Assembly (NCBI GenBank): GCA_037349105.1
Contig: JAYJMM010000104.1
Span: 1,212,001 to 1,276,000, forward strand
Direction of reading: 5' to 3'
Source: Limnomonas spitsbergensis
Lineage: Eukaryota > Chlorophyta > Chlorophyceae > Chlamydomonadales
Length of the DNA stretch: 64,000 nucleotides
Shown: in pieces, positions 44,962 through 57,831 of the stretch
Layout of the letters: each line of letters opens with the position of its first letter
Position numbering within the stretch: position 1 is the first letter of the stretch
Position numbers and translations under genes: made by a program
Notes under the pieces: generated by a model
What the model was told of the DNA's origin: nothing
The model's input: only the letters and a program-made list of their open reading frames with translations
Databases searched by the model: none

Positions 44962-47786
44962 CTGAGCAAACGAACGGAAAGTAACGCTGAGTTGCTGAAC
45001 CGCTATGCATTTCGAAATACATGCTTGGAATGCTTGGATCAGGTAACACCAGGGAATGATCTCTGAACAAACAGGTATTGCGAATCAACTAGTAGGCTTG
45101 ATGATGAAAAATCTAAAATCTATTAGGTGAGCATGACTTGGCTGCGATATTTTCCATGGCCACACCACTGCAAAAAACAGGCAGGGCACATGCTGTTCTC
45201 CTGGACACACGATCATGTCATCATAACTTGCATCCTGGCTTGAAGACGTCTCACCATACTTCCCAGATCTGGGACTGTTCTGGTGCTTTCTCAGAGAACC
45301 AGGTCGACTGGAAAGATCAGAAAGGTATTACAAATTCCCTTTTTTAACACCGAAGTTTTGGTGCAGTCTTTGAGGGCGGGTTGGAGGAAAACGCTTTAAA
45401 GCTAACAGCAGCAACTTGCTTGGCAGTCCCAGTGGTCTGTGGTACGTAATTTAGTTCGCAGAAGTAAAACTTGAGTTCTTTGCTCTCATGGCATCATCCC
45501 ACAGTAAGTTCAGATTGAGGCGTTTTATATGTTCTGGCCGTGGGTCACCTATCTAGACCGCGTTCATCGCTGGGCGTTTTCTTACTAAATTTCGCAGGCC
45601 TAGCGAGGAAAGGTCTCAACGCTGGAGGCCAACAGCGCCTGGTTATTGGACGCATACGACGCCCGCGCCAGGTGCACGGGGCCGTTCCCATAACATTTCC
45701 CATTATCGGTGAAGTCCTGATGATGTGACGTCAGCCTCAACGTTCAGGCACGGCTACATCACGTGAGTTCACACTGTGTGGACTACGCCGAGCGAAAAAA
45801 AATCGGAGACCCTCGTTCTTTACCCCTAGTACATATGCTCATCCATAACGAGAGCAAGCCAATCGTCTTAAACTACTGCCGCTTACCTGTCTAATTTATG
45901 TTTCAGATTAAGCCACAAACATGCCTCCCTGACCTCGTGACCTGCACACGGACAACATGGTTGGGCTTTGAACCTCCACGGCACTCCCTGTCAGTAAAAT
46001 TATTAAAACGGACGATAGTAATTTGATGACGACGAGCAATTTCCAGATCTCAATTCAAATTATTCTCATGTTCGTTGTTTTTGAGTTTTCGCTTGGCAAA
46101 TTAGCAGTTTTTGTATGCTTTAGCCCCATTTCTGCAATAGCTCTGCTAATGTAATAAAAATGCTGTGCTCCGAGGGAGAGCATCATCTGCCTACAGGCAT
46201 CGGGCTAACGGCTGTCTGGACAGCGAACTGCGGAGGTTTGTTGTGGGCCACCGGTCACCTCCGGCCGCGGCACTGTCTAAGGAGCAGGAATCAGTGCAGG
46301 ATGCAGTCCAGCCTACTTCAGCAGTGCCAGGCTGTGGGACAATGTATGGGCGAAACCTTTGGACTCATTACGGGGGTTGATTGAGAAGCCCACCATTGTA
46401 GCCCACTGAAGCTGTTGGGGCATTCTGTGGTACACAGTGCGTATCAGCCAACGTACCTCATTCCATTGGTGTGGTGAGTCGGAAGGCAAAGTGTCCATGT
46501 CTTGTTGATGCTTTTAGCTATTTATGTACAAAAAAGGAGTCAAAGTTCATGGGGTCCCATGGTGGATCGTTCGCCATCAGCAAATGCCCTTAACCCTAAG
46601 CCCTTAAGCAAGCACGACACGGCAAAATCTACCGAATGCCACATTAGGTACCTAGTCTGACCCGGAAAGATAAATGCCAACAAAAAAATACATTATGTCA
46701 CTTGAGATGAAACATCATGGACATGAAGCGGTCATGGACATAAATCGGATGCCTACAATGGCTTCAAAGAAAATTAACAAAATCAAACGAAAACTGGGCT
46801 TTGTGTTGTACCGGCATGAATCACAACAACACCGAGTTGAATCCAGGAGCATTGTCAAGGGCAGGTTGAAATGGTACCTAGAATGTACCTGAAAAAAGCA
46901 CCTTATATATTCAGACAGACCATCTTGCTCTGTTATCACGACAGTCCATTCAAATTTCACCCTATTTCTGCTGCACAGAGAGCAAAGCAAAAACTGGTGC
47001 TAAGTGCTTCAAACGGAGGCCACCTTCTACATGCAACTGCTGTTCATGAATTAGTTGCACATAATATGCACAAAATCTGCGGTACAAGAGCGGCATGCCC
47101 TCCCATTAGATGGGGGTAAGAAAACTAACGTATTGAAAAAATGTCAATTTACGGCCTGTCAATCCACTGGAGAGGAGGGGCGATGGTAAGTAAGTAACAG
47201 GACCAGCCTGCTTCATACACAACTGGTAGCATCCGGATATCTTGGTGCCCAGAAAACATCTAAAAACTTGAAAATCAAATGTTCCGACCAAACCTCCGTC
47301 ATCTAAATCCGGATAACAGCTGCTGGCCACAATCAGGAAATTGCTGTTCATGCAAGGTTCGCTGTGCTGGGCGGCGAACGAAGGCCATCATGCACCGTGT
47401 CGTTCAAATACTTAAAATAATGCCAGGTTTCCCACCTGGCAGCCAGCCTGACGCCATTCAGCACATGCATAAGGAAAATAAGGGGAAACAACTGCCACCC
47501 TCTGGGCGCGTGCGTGTGAGGGGCTGAAGCCAGGTCCATAGAGGACAAGGCCGGGGGAGGTGCCGCCGGTGGTCCAACCTCATCCTGCAACCGCAACGCC
47601 GAAAAGACGAGGCTCGGCATCATCGAGCGGTTCAAGACGGACTGACCATGCACACAGAGCGGAACAGCTTCCAAAGGAATAACACATACAATTACCGCAT
47701 GAGAGAATGTGCCAATTGGGTGCGTGCGGCATGGCAGAGTTTCTTCCTAAGCAACTTCGAGAAGCTACCTAGAAGCTGTCAGGAAG
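44962..47786. other. Region between TPR-like and lectin genes
   Basis: About 2.8 kb with no gene I can support. Two open stretches were considered: 45549-45702 on the - strand (Arg/Pro-rich, ends at a good donor, possibly an upstream TPR exon but in the wrong phase) and 46165-46380 on the + strand (follows ctacag, unrecognised). 46660-47500 is AT-richer and featureless. Confidence 0.5.
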
Positions 47787-50700
47787 CTACTGCCGTGGAG
47801 CAGCCCATTGTCCATCCCCTGGCTGGGGATAGCCCGGGGGCCGCTGCTGCTGCTGCTGGTAGCCCGGCGGTTTAGGACCCTGCTGCTGCTGTTCAGGGTG
47901 GTACGGAGGGTACCCCTGCTGCTGCTGCTGAGGCGCGTACCCCTGCTGCTGCTGAGGTGGATACCCTTGCTGATGCTGAGGTGGATACCCCTGCTGCTGC
48001 TGCTGAGGCACGTACCCCTGCTGCTGCTGAGGCGCGTACCCCTGCTGCTGCTGAGGTGGATACCCCTGCTGATGCTGAGGTGGATACCCCTGCTGATGCG
48101 GGGGCGGCGGGTACCCCTGCTGCTGCCGAGGCGGGTAGTACCCGTTCTGCTGGCCGCCTGGCTGCTGCTGGTTCGATACCGGGGGACGCTTACATGCTTG
48201 CATGAAGCAGAAGCACGCAGCAATGCCCACCAACAGAGGCACACCGATTCCAATGGCCAAGCCCAACACAAGCTTCAAGTCAATGTCGCCGCTGCTGCTG
48301 CTGCCTCCGCCGCTGTTGCTGTTGCTTGCAGGGCCACCAAAGGTGACTGTCTGTGGCAGTGACACCGTCATCTCTGCACCCGAGATGCTGAAGCTTGAGG
48401 CAAACTGCGATCAGTGTTTCAATGCATAGGCCGTTGACCCTCATCAGAAAAAGCCAGAAAAAAAGCCTCGCTCAAAAACGACCTATCCTCCGCCCACACT
48501 TCCTACCTTTTGGCTACCATCACAACAGAGCCTACAAAGATCGCCTCCCCTCAAACTTCATGTTACAAGTGTAAAGTAGACTTGACTAGGGCTCAATCTT
48601 CTGGCCCATGCCCTAGCCACAAGATAGCCCTCAGATCCCCTAGGGAGGATAAGGCAATGCCTCCGAAGGGTTACGGGTTACGGGTTAAATCCTAAACCCT
48701 ACCCCCAGGGAGGATGGGGCACTACTTCCTGAGAGTTAAGGGTTGGACCCTTAGCCCTACCCCCAGGGAGGATGGGGCACACTGCTTCCTAAGGGTGAAG
48801 GGCTTAAGGTTGAACCTTACCCCCCCAGGGAAGATGGGGCACTGCTTCCTTAGCTCACCTGACCCGTTGTGTATGACAGCAATGCAGCAGCCTTGAAGGC
48901 AGCAGAGGCAGCCACTGCTTGGGCGGAGGTGAAGCCCGTGGGAAGGTTCATCTGGGCATCAGTGTTGACGCTGCTACTGCTGCTCGCCTGGGACAAGGAC
49001 CTGGAGAGTGAAGGTCGACGTGTTGGCAAGGGGATGCGGGTTCCAACGTTCCTCCAGGGTTGGAAATGGAAGGAAACAAGGGTTGCTCCCAAGAGGCCTG
49101 GGAGTTGTGAGGGCAGGGCGGCATCAGCTGAAGCCACTCGGATGCGCAATTTTGACGTCCATCCAGGGAGCATTATGCAAAGTGATGTGCTGATTATGGT
49201 CTTACGGTGGCTGAATTACGTGGCCAAGTTTCAGTCTCCGTAATTTTAAAGCACTTTCAGCTACTTCAACAGTAATGGACTGTTATTACCGACACAATTT
49301 CTGAATTACAGTGCAATTGCACAGCATTGATTATGCATCAGGTCTCTAACAAGATGTATCCCCAACTGTGATAACAAAAATGTCAGAATAAATGGAAGCA
49401 CGGCAGCTAACTGCAACCACCCGATGATTGAATCCTACAATTGTCAATGTTTTTCATTTGTGGACGTGCCGGCACATAAACGCATGCACACACAAACAAA
49501 GGGCTACCTGTGCTTTGCGGTTGTGCATGAATGGGCTGTGCTGCTGACGACGACGTCGCCTGCCAAGATCTTGCTGAATGGGCCGGAACTTCACACCGAG
49601 GGATGAGGCATGCAGCAGGTTAAGAAGCAAGGGAGGACGCTATTCTACCCCCCTTAGGGCAGAGGGAGGAGTAAAGGGCGAACTGCACCCAGGGGGACTA
49701 GACGTGCAGCAGACTAGAAGTGAGAGAGTAAAGCTGCCCCCCCCCCTTTGGGCAGAGGGAGGAGTGAAGGGCGAACTGCACCCAGGGGGACTAAACGTGC
49801 AGCAGACTAGAAGTGAGAGAGTAAAGCTGCCCCCCCCCCCTTTGGGCAGAGGGAGGAGTGAAGGGCGAACTGCACCCAGGGGGACTAGACGTGCAGCAGA
49901 CTAGAAGCAAGGGAGGACGCTATTCTACCCCCCTTTGGGCAGAGGGAGGAGTGAAGGGCGAACTGCACCCAGGGGGACTAGACGTGCAGCAGACTAGAAG
50001 TGAGAGAGTAAAGCTGCCCCCCTTCCTTTGGGCAGAGGGAGGAGTGAAGGGCAAACTGCACCCAGGGGGACTAGACATGCAGCAGACTAGAAGTGAGAGA
50101 GTAAAGCTGCCCCCCCCCCTTTGGCAGAGGGAGGAGTGAAGGGCGAACTGCACCCAGAGGCACTAGACGTGCAGCAGACTAGAAGTGAGAGAGTAAAGCT
50201 GCCCCATCCCCTTGGGCAGAGGGAGGAGTGAAGGGTGAAATGCATCATGACTCCATGAGGGATCAGACGTGCAGCAGGGTCCTCAAAGGAAGGAAACAAT
50301 GTTGCTTACTTTCTTGGGTGGTTAGGAGTCAGCAGGGTGACAAGCAAATGGCCGGACAGGCCACATCCGGAAGGGTGATCTACTGATATCAGAAAGGGTG
50401 ACATCCGGAAGGGTAACATCCGGAAGGGTGACATCCGGAAGGGTGAAATCCGAGCTCCAATGGTTCAAGAACTGGCCCAAGCTGGCACCACCGGGATATG
50501 TCTCCAGACTAGCAAGGCTAGGCAGAGGGCAGCTGAACTTAGTCAACTTTTGAAGTAAGAAAGGAAGCTGTTCCCCCCCCTTGGGTAGAGAGAAGAGTGA
50601 AGGCCCTACGACTTATTCAATCGTCATGCAAGGTAAAGGAAGGCATGCAAAAGCCTCGGATTGCACCTGCTGTTCCAAGCAGAGGCTGTCGTGTTTGAAA

Positions 50701-53700
50701 ACCTGAAGTTGAACGGTCCCGTGTTCAGGCCGATCTGCGTGCAAACCGCCGCCAAAAGCAAAAGCTTGACGTTGATGGGGAGGACGACGTACTGATCTCC
50801 TGCAATGAGAGTGTGGGACACGTAAGCCATGGACCTTTTTTTTTGATATATTTTTCGTACAAAAGGCATGTATGAGGTATGAAAGGCATGACAGTGCAAT
50901 GGTTGATGTGTGAGGACACAGTGGCTGTTAGGGAAAAGGAAGGCAGCCTCAAGCACTTGTTGGAAGTGTGAGAGGGGGATGGGGGAAGTTTGAAACTAAA
51001 GGAGAACCCTCATGCCACAAAGTAGGTCCTTTGGTGATGTCGAACATGGGGCTTAGGCCAGCAGTGCGCCCGTGAAGGCAATGCGCAAATCGCTCAATCC
51101 ACGTCCCATCGGCATACAGGTTGTACTTTATTTCTCATAAAACAAGATCCGTGCATAACATATGGTTCGGGTTTTAAGAAATCTGGTATGGCCCTGTGCT
51201 ATTCCCAACCTCTACACACCCTGTTGGCACTCAGCATGGCTCACCCAGGGCACCTGGTCAACACACTGTCCACCTTTAAACCCCAATAACTCCCAGATCT
51301 CAAAGGGACCCAAGGCCCCGTAACCCTGAAGGTCTGCCGGTCACCTGTGGCCCTCTTTGTCGAGGCGGCGGGCGGCGGAGCGGTGGTTGGATAAGGCGGC
51401 GGCTGTGGAGGGACGGGAGGTGGGCTGGGCTTGGTTGCACTGGGGGTGACTGGGCTGTTCAGGCTGGGGCCACCTGCTGTACTATTGCCTGTACTGCCTG
51501 TACTCTCCGTCGTACTGCCTGACAGCGGCGCCTTGCAGAGGAACCCCAATGCGAACCCCATGTCGATGTACTGCAGGCCCGGTGCGTTGCTGCCACGAGC
51601 GTTCCAGGTGATGGCCACGCCACACCCGTGTCCGCCCATGCAGTTGCCAGAGGAGTTGAATGGGAGTCCAAAGTGTGGCCAGGCATACGACGGCGAGTAG
51701 GCCGCGGTCGGATCGGTGATGTCCTGCGCTTGCAGCCATGAGCTGTTGGCAGCGTTGCTCCCATTGCCGCCCCCGGATAGAAGGATGAAGAAGGGCGGGG
51801 AGATGCCCGCCTTGGCACCAGATGTCCAGTAACCAGTGACAGAGCTGTTGGGCGAGAAGTTAGCGAGGATCAGCGAATACTCGGCGTCACCGGTGATGGT
51901 CAAGAGGGAGCTTTGGTTCATCTGTTCCCTGCAGATCTGTGCCGCATCCGCCCACGGGAACGGTACCCATTCGGAGCTTGCAGCGGCCGCGGCCGTGTAG
52001 GCACAGTATTGAAAGCCACTGCCATTGATGCATTTGGAGAATTTTGAGCGGGGCACCGAAGCTGGGACGGGGGGGAATGGAGGGGTAGGATTTGCAGGGG
52101 GCAGCGGGGAGGGCGACGGGGAGGGTGGCGGGTGGGGTGGGTAGGGCGGTGGGTAGGGGGGTGGGTAGGGGGGTGGGTAGGAGAGCGTGTTGGATGGCGG
52201 ATGAGAGGGCGTGTCGGGCGGAGGGTAGGGCGGGGGGTACAAACTAGGTGGGTGGGGATATGGCACTGGTGGGTATGGAGGAGGCTTTGGTGAGGGAGGT
52301 GAGGGAGGTGAGGGAGGTGAGGGGCTTCCGAGTGTGCTAGGTAGCATCGGGACGCCGGGTGCCAGGCTGGCATTACCGCGGACGGTGCATACGAAAGCGA
52401 GCGCCTCAAAGTCGCAGTCGCGGAGGAAGTAATCGCCGGAAGAAGTCACGGCCACGCAGCCTGCGACGTCGTCGAAGTACTGGGCAGGCTTTGGCTTAGC
52501 GACCCTGGTAACACAGCGTGAAGATAGGTTTGTGTTAAAACGATACTTTAGGCTTCAATGCTTCATGGTCAGCGGTGTGAGGCACATAAGGTGGGAGGAG
52601 CAGGCATGTGAGTGTTTTAGAGTCACCAGAGGAAAGAAGGAAACAATGCTGCATCCCCTTGGATGGGCGCGAGAGTTGCAGAAGCTGCATAGGTAAGGGA
52701 TGCAAGCCGAATCCGCACGACCTCCAAGAGAAGCGTGAGTTACCAAGGAGGCTTGGGGGGAGGTAGGTCAGTACGGCCCCGCACAGGATCTGGGCGGCTT
52801 GCCACTACCGACTCAGACCAGAGAGCACACTACCCATCCAGCGCGTTGCTTCAGTTTTCGGGTATATGAGCTGATGCAAGAGGATTCTGTACGTGGACGT
52901 CTCCCCACGTCCATGCACGCCCCCCTAGGAAAACGGCCGGCATGAGCATGGTGCATGATGGCGGCACCCTGGGACATACTGACCAGCCAGAATTATGGCA
53001 TTGACGTGAACGCTGCCTCGTTAAATTAACCTTAACAGTTAACACCCTTTCCAGGCGTGGCCGGGCAAGGCTTTTCTTTGATGCCTTTCTGGCTCTTCTT
53101 CCATGCCAGGGTAGACTGGCAGTGGGTGTGGGGTTTAAAGAGGGGGCACACTGCAGTAATTTGTATTTTTCCCGACTCTGCGTCTTGACGGCTTCAATTT
53201 TGCTACCATACGGAGGCTCCGGGTGTGGCCAGCCATGCAGCTTGGGCTGCCAGCCGTAGGCCCTTCTATGTCCGAGTCAGGCCTTTGGCAGCCATGCGGC
53301 GGCATACCAACAACTGCTTCATAGCCAGAAAACAAGCCCTGGCACTGCATACCTCATTAGGTGGCCCTGACGACGTCTGTGAAGCTCCTAGGGCCCAGGG
53401 TCAACACTCCCCCCATGTGCTCGGTAGCGCCATATTGCCCAATGGCGGCCGGCCATGCAGCTTGAGCAATTTAGGTGATGCATCGCGCAACTCATGAAGG
53501 AGAGGGCTCTCAGCATGGGATTTGTATCTATCGGCCAAAGGGACCTCAAGATGTGTAGCACTCAGTGGCTATATATTGTAATGAGCGCCTGCATGGCGCT
53601 TTGCCCGAGTAACCCGTGGTGTGGTGGGAGTACTGCCATACCTGTAGGCTTGTAGCATGCGAGGGCCACACCTGCAGGGGGTCCTTCTGGGATATGCTAT

Positions 53701-56700
53701 GTGGTTAAAGGTCTGCCAGTGCCGCAGCATCTGCCGTGCTATTTATCCCTCTGATGAATGCACTGAAGCCATCAGGGAAGGTCCCATGAGCCCCGGATGG
53801 AGGACTGCTTCTACCGACCCAGATACTTCCACCGGCCCAGATACTTCCACCGACCCAGATACTTCCACCGACCCAGATACTGCCACCGACCCAGATACTT
53901 CCACCGACCCAGATACTTCCACCGGCCCAGATACTTCCACCGACCCAGATACTTCCACCGACCCAGATACTTCCACCGAACCAGATGCTCCTACCGACCC
54001 AGATACTTCCACCGACCCAGATACTTCCACCGACCCAGATACTTCCACCGACCCAGATACTTCCACCGACCCAGATACTTCCACCAGCCCAGATACTTCC
54101 ACCAGCCCAGATACTTCCACCGACCCAGATACTTCCACCGGCCAAGATACTTCCACCGGCCCAGATACTTCCACCGACCCAGATACTTCCACCGGCCCAG
54201 ATACTTCCACCGACCCAAATACTTCCACCGACCCAGATACTCCTACCGACCCAGATACTTCCACCGATCCAGATACTTCCACCTACTCAGATACTTCCAC
54301 CGACCCAGATACTCCTACCGGCCAAGATACTTCCACCGACCAAGATACTTCCACCGAACCAGATACTTCCACCGACCCAGATACTTCCACCGACCCAGAT
54401 ACTTCCACCGACCCAGATACTCCTACCGACCCAGATACTTCCACCGACCCAGATACTTCCACCGACCCAGATACTTCCACCGACCCAGATTTCTCCACCG
54501 ACCCAGATACTTCCACTGACCCAGATACTTCCACCAGCCCAGATACTTCCACCAGCCCAGATACTTCCACCGACCCAGATACTTCCACCAGCCCAGATAC
54601 TTCCACCGGCCCAGATACTTCCACCGACCCAGATACTTCCACCGGCCCAGATACTTCCACCGACCCAAATACTTCCACCGGCCCAGATACTCCTACCGAC
54701 CCAAATACTTCCACCGATCCAGATACTTCCACCGAACCAGATACTCCTACCGACCCAGATACTTCCACCGACCCAGATACTTCCACCGACCCAGATACTT
54801 CCACCGACCCAGATACTTCCACCGACCCAGATACTCCTACCGACCCAGGTACTTCCACCGGCCCAGATACTGCCACCGACCCAGATACTGCCACCGACCC
54901 AGATACTTCCACCGGCCAAGATACTTCCACTGACCCAGATACTTCCACCGACCCAGATACTTCCACCTACTCAGATACTTCCACCGACCCAGATACTTCC
55001 ACCGACCCAGATACTTCCACATACCCAGATACAGTACTGACACGATGAATTGGTGATACAATCACTTTGATTAATGACAATGAAAGAAAAAGCAGAACAT
55101 GGTGATTTCAGTAAGGTTAAAGGATTTGGCTTTTCTTTAATGGGTGATTTTGCTTTTCCTCTAGTTTTTTTTTACATTTTTAATTTCACTAAACTGACTT
55201 GCGGCAGCGCCTCAGGTGGTCAAGAATGCTATCACATGGTTCTTCGGTCATGGTTCTGATGTTGCTGCACTGTTGATGCAACCACCCTAAAGCCTTTCTA
55301 GAAAGCACCAGGCAGAGCGAACCTACGGGAAAGCTAGAAAGAGAAGCTGAAAATAACATACTAAAACAGGTCCAGTAGGCCGGACAAAGCTGCTTGGACA
55401 TTCACTGCGTATTTGCTGGTTGCAACGATTCAACTTATCGGCCCCTTACCGCCTAGGAGATGGACATGTGCGGAACGCCTGTTGTCTTAGCGCGCTTTAA
55501 AGGGGGGTCAACCTCTGCTCTCCTTCGCTCCTCCTCAATCCTCCGATCTTTCTCTGGCTGCCACTCTGGGTCTAGTCGAGAGTGATGAGTTGCTGCATTC
55601 GGCTGCCCAGCTGGAACACGTTTCATGAATTCGAGCAGAGACCGGTCGCCAGGGTGACCCTTCCATTGGAGCAAAATAAGTAAAGAAGGTACCAGGAAGC
55701 GCCGCTTTCGAGGTCGAATGACGGCTACACTTTTTTGTGTGCCCCAATTCGGATACCGGTAGGAGAGATTTGAACTGGAGGGTTCAAAGTTTTGAGGTCG
55801 AAAATCACGGTGATTCGCTTTGATGAAACGTGTTCGCTGCATTGCACGTGGTGAAACATTTGATTATTCGTATTACCAAAGTGTATCATCAATTCATTGT
55901 GTCAGTACGGTACTTTCACCGACCCAGATACTTCCACCGACCCACATACTTATACCGACCCAGATATTTCCACCGACTTAGCTACTAGGGAGTGACGTGC
56001 TCGACTAGTACAGACCGAGGGTTGTCTAAATTTGGTGCACACTGCATACCTCATGAAGAAGACGGTACTGACACCGTCAGTGAAGGTCCCGTTGCCCATG
56101 GTAGAGGCACCGACCCAGACACTGAGGACTGCCGTGTTGCCAAACGGCAGCCCGCCGTATAGCTTCAGGAATTTAAAGAGCAGGAACAGCGCCCCAAACT
56201 CCTCGGCCGTTGCCAGTGATATCAGATGCCCTGAGAGGTTGAGGCAGGCGGCCTCGGCGGCACCCCATGTCTGCGCGAAGTCGCCGTCGGCGGAGCGACC
56301 ATACAAGATGTGCGTCTTAGTGACCGAGCTGCCGAATGAACTGGATGTGGCAGCTGCGATAGCTCTGGCCGGGATGCCTGCAGCGAATGCATGTGCGGAT
56401 AGAATCATCAGGATGGTGAGGAGGGTGACAGGCCGGGAGGGGGATAAGGGGGGTTAACCCAAGCTGGCCTGAAGAGCATGGCAGCTGATGTTGTGACAGG
56501 GTGAAGAGAAACGCAAAATATGCCCTGCCTGGGGGTCCGACTAAGGAAGCCATCCCTACAACCGAAGCACTGGGCAGGATTTCAACACATGATGAGAGCT
56601 GATCCATGTATGAAAGGGGCCGTGCATGCATGAGCTATGGCAGAAGCAGTCACCAGCATGCATGGCCTCTGATGGACAGTTGTTCCTGCGTCCACACACG

Positions 56701-57045
56701 TCCACACACGTTTTTATGGCGTAAAAGAAGCAAGATAATGGTTTCGAGGGACAGGCTTTCGAAGCCATATATCGGCAGTATGCACGGCGAACGAATCAAA
56801 CCGGGGATAGCCTCCATGTCTTACCATTATTTTCTATATGCCCTGTCTACTACGCCTGTGCTGCTGCCTCCTGATACTTCACACCAGAGCGTACCTGACA
56901 ACCCAGGTCTCTGTCCGACAAACTAAGCGCTTATTCGCTTACCTGACTGGTTCGACGGGGAGGTCGAAGTTGCTTGGCCATATGCCATCAGAGACAGGGC
57001 CAGCAACAGGAAGAAGCGGTGTAAGGACAGACCCCTCATCCCCAT
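47787..57045 (-). CDS. Two-domain C-type lectin membrane protein with GYPP-repeat tail
   Basis: Minus-strand model, exons 57045-56943, 56377-56050, 52504-51245, 49000-48859, 48404-47787: 2451 nt, 816 aa, phase closing at each junction. Exon 1 is a signal peptide ([16 protein letters not shown]). A first C-type lectin-like domain (about residues 50-183) shows [17 protein letters not shown] and the Cys-rich end GCVA...FLRDCDF...FVC. A Pro/Ser/Tyr linker ([18 protein letters not shown]) follows, then a second lectin domain (about 285-470: [36 protein letters not shown]), another Pro linker, a Ser/Ala-rich stem, a TM helix (about 656-679, [20 protein letters not shown]) and a tail with about 10 repeats of type QQQQGYPP. 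This topology suggests a surface receptor or wall anchor with an aggregation-prone or coiled cytosolic tail. The split of exons 3 and 4 (donor 51244, acceptor 49001) is inferred from phase; exons 4-5 could instead be a separate gene, with exon 3 ending at the stop at 51241. Confidence 0.65.
47880..48180 (-). repeat. Coding CAG/CTG-rich repeat, QQQGYPP tail
   Basis: Units of 24-27 bp, ctgctgctgctgaggcgcgt / aggtggatacccctgctg on the + strand, encode the Gln-Gly-Tyr-Pro-Pro repeats of the lectin tail. Trinucleotide CTG runs inside are a likely source of length variation. Confidence 0.85.
48595..48860. repeat. About 65-bp repeat with ccccagggaggatggggcac
   Basis: Four imperfect units (cctagggaggataaggcaat variant first, then ccccagggaggatggggcac) in the intron between lectin exons 4 and 5, next to the donor of exon 4. 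Confidence 0.8.
49600..50265. repeat. About 90-bp array, 7 units
   Basis: Unit contains aagtgagagagtaaagctgc, a C run, tttgggcagagggaggagtg, and gcacccagggggactagacg. It lies in the large intron between lectin exons 3 and 4. A short array of acatccggaagggtg follows at 50370-50450. Confidence 0.93.
52060..52330 (-). repeat. Coding proline-rich linker repeats
   Basis: On the + strand ggtggggtgggtagggcggt and tgagggaggtgagggaggtg; on the coding strand these give YPPPYPPP and PPSPPSPP. Such (Pro)n/Ser-Pro spacers are typical of volvocalean wall and matrix glycoproteins. Confidence 0.8.
53200..53490 (-). pseudogene. Degenerate copy of part of lectin exon 2
   Basis: The + strand segment catattgcccaatggcggcc, then ggccatgcagcttgagcaat ttag at 53430-53475 resembles exon 2 near 56132-56180 (cgtgttgccaaacggcagcc, cgccgtatagcttcaggaat). 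It is diverged, and no splice sites were found. Confidence 0.45.
53800..55030. repeat. 18-bp minisatellite derived from a lectin exon segment, about 68 units
   Basis: Unit ttccaccgacccagatac with few variants (cggccc, cagccc, gaacca, tcctac). The sequence leading into it (53760-53815: gaaggtcccatgagcc... ggaggactgc) aligns with lectin exon 2 around 56085-56140 (gaaggtcccgttgccc... gcaccgacccagacac). On the - strand the unit reads GGSIWV, the counterpart of SVWVGA in the exon. It sits in the lectin intron between 56050 and 52504. Confidence 0.9.
55915..55985. repeat. Short outlying stretch of the 18-bp array
   Basis: Four units of the accgacccagatacttcc type, 65 bp downstream in coordinate terms of which lectin exon 2 ends at 56050. 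It shows the same repeat on the exon-proximal side of the intron. Confidence 0.85.
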
Positions 57046-57831
57046 TGATCGATCAAATGGTAAGACTACTTGGGCGCACCGCGAACATCTCCTTCGGTGG
57101 CTGGCTGCTGCTGGCAGTCGATCGTCAAATGAGTGGGATATCATGCTGGGCTTGGAACGAGGGCAGTGTGGACCATTTTACGAGTCAAAAATTACGAGTC
57201 GAAAATTAGAATAGGCATGCGCCGGAGAGTAGGAAAGGAAAGGAAGTGAACCGAGAGAACTCTGGACGGTACATGGGCAGGAGCAGAGAGTGGATCGAGG
57301 AATACGGCATATTGGTAATTGGTATACACATTTAGGGCCGGCCTTCAATTGTACGGTACTCAAGACACCACGACCTAGAAAGAAAGAAAGAACACGCATG
57401 GGCGTGTCTTGTGGAATACGACATATGAATTTGAAATGCTTTATTACACCGGGAAACAGAAATTAAGTTGGTCAAGGAGGGTCGTCAATCAAGGGGGACA
57501 GGACAATGATGGGCAGGGGAATTTTCCAGATGACGACGCAGACGCAATAGGTTAATATGGCGATCGAAGGAAAGAAAAGAGAACGCCGATGCGGCGTGGA
57601 TTTTTGGAAGTAAAGGGTGTGACGAGACGCCCAAGCCCCGGTCTGTATTGTCTGTATACCCTCAAGCAAGGGGGAAAGGGGCTATGGCGGGTCAGTTAGA
57701 ACAGGTAGGTGGAGATGCAGGCCGGCAGTCGGGTGGACTATTTGTAAGGAAATATCGGAGACGATGGATGAGTGGAAAAGGCAGACAGGAGAGTGTGAAC
57801 TGCTACTAGTTGTTGTTTAATGAGTGAGTTT

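Noticed and set aside
45549..45702. Minus-strand Arg/Pro-rich open stretch with a donor, as first exon of the TPR-like gene
   Set aside because: Its end phase does not fit the exon at 44961 (gives a quick stop), and no bridging exon was found.
46165..46380. Plus-strand frame after ctacag as a lone exon
   Set aside because: No partner exons, no recognisable domain; kept only as a remark in the intergenic entry.
53657..55048. 463-codon + frame of Asp-Thr-Ser-Thr-Asp-Pro repeats
   Set aside because: It is the antisense of the 18-bp array in a lectin intron; no signal peptide or flanking domain supports it as a gene.
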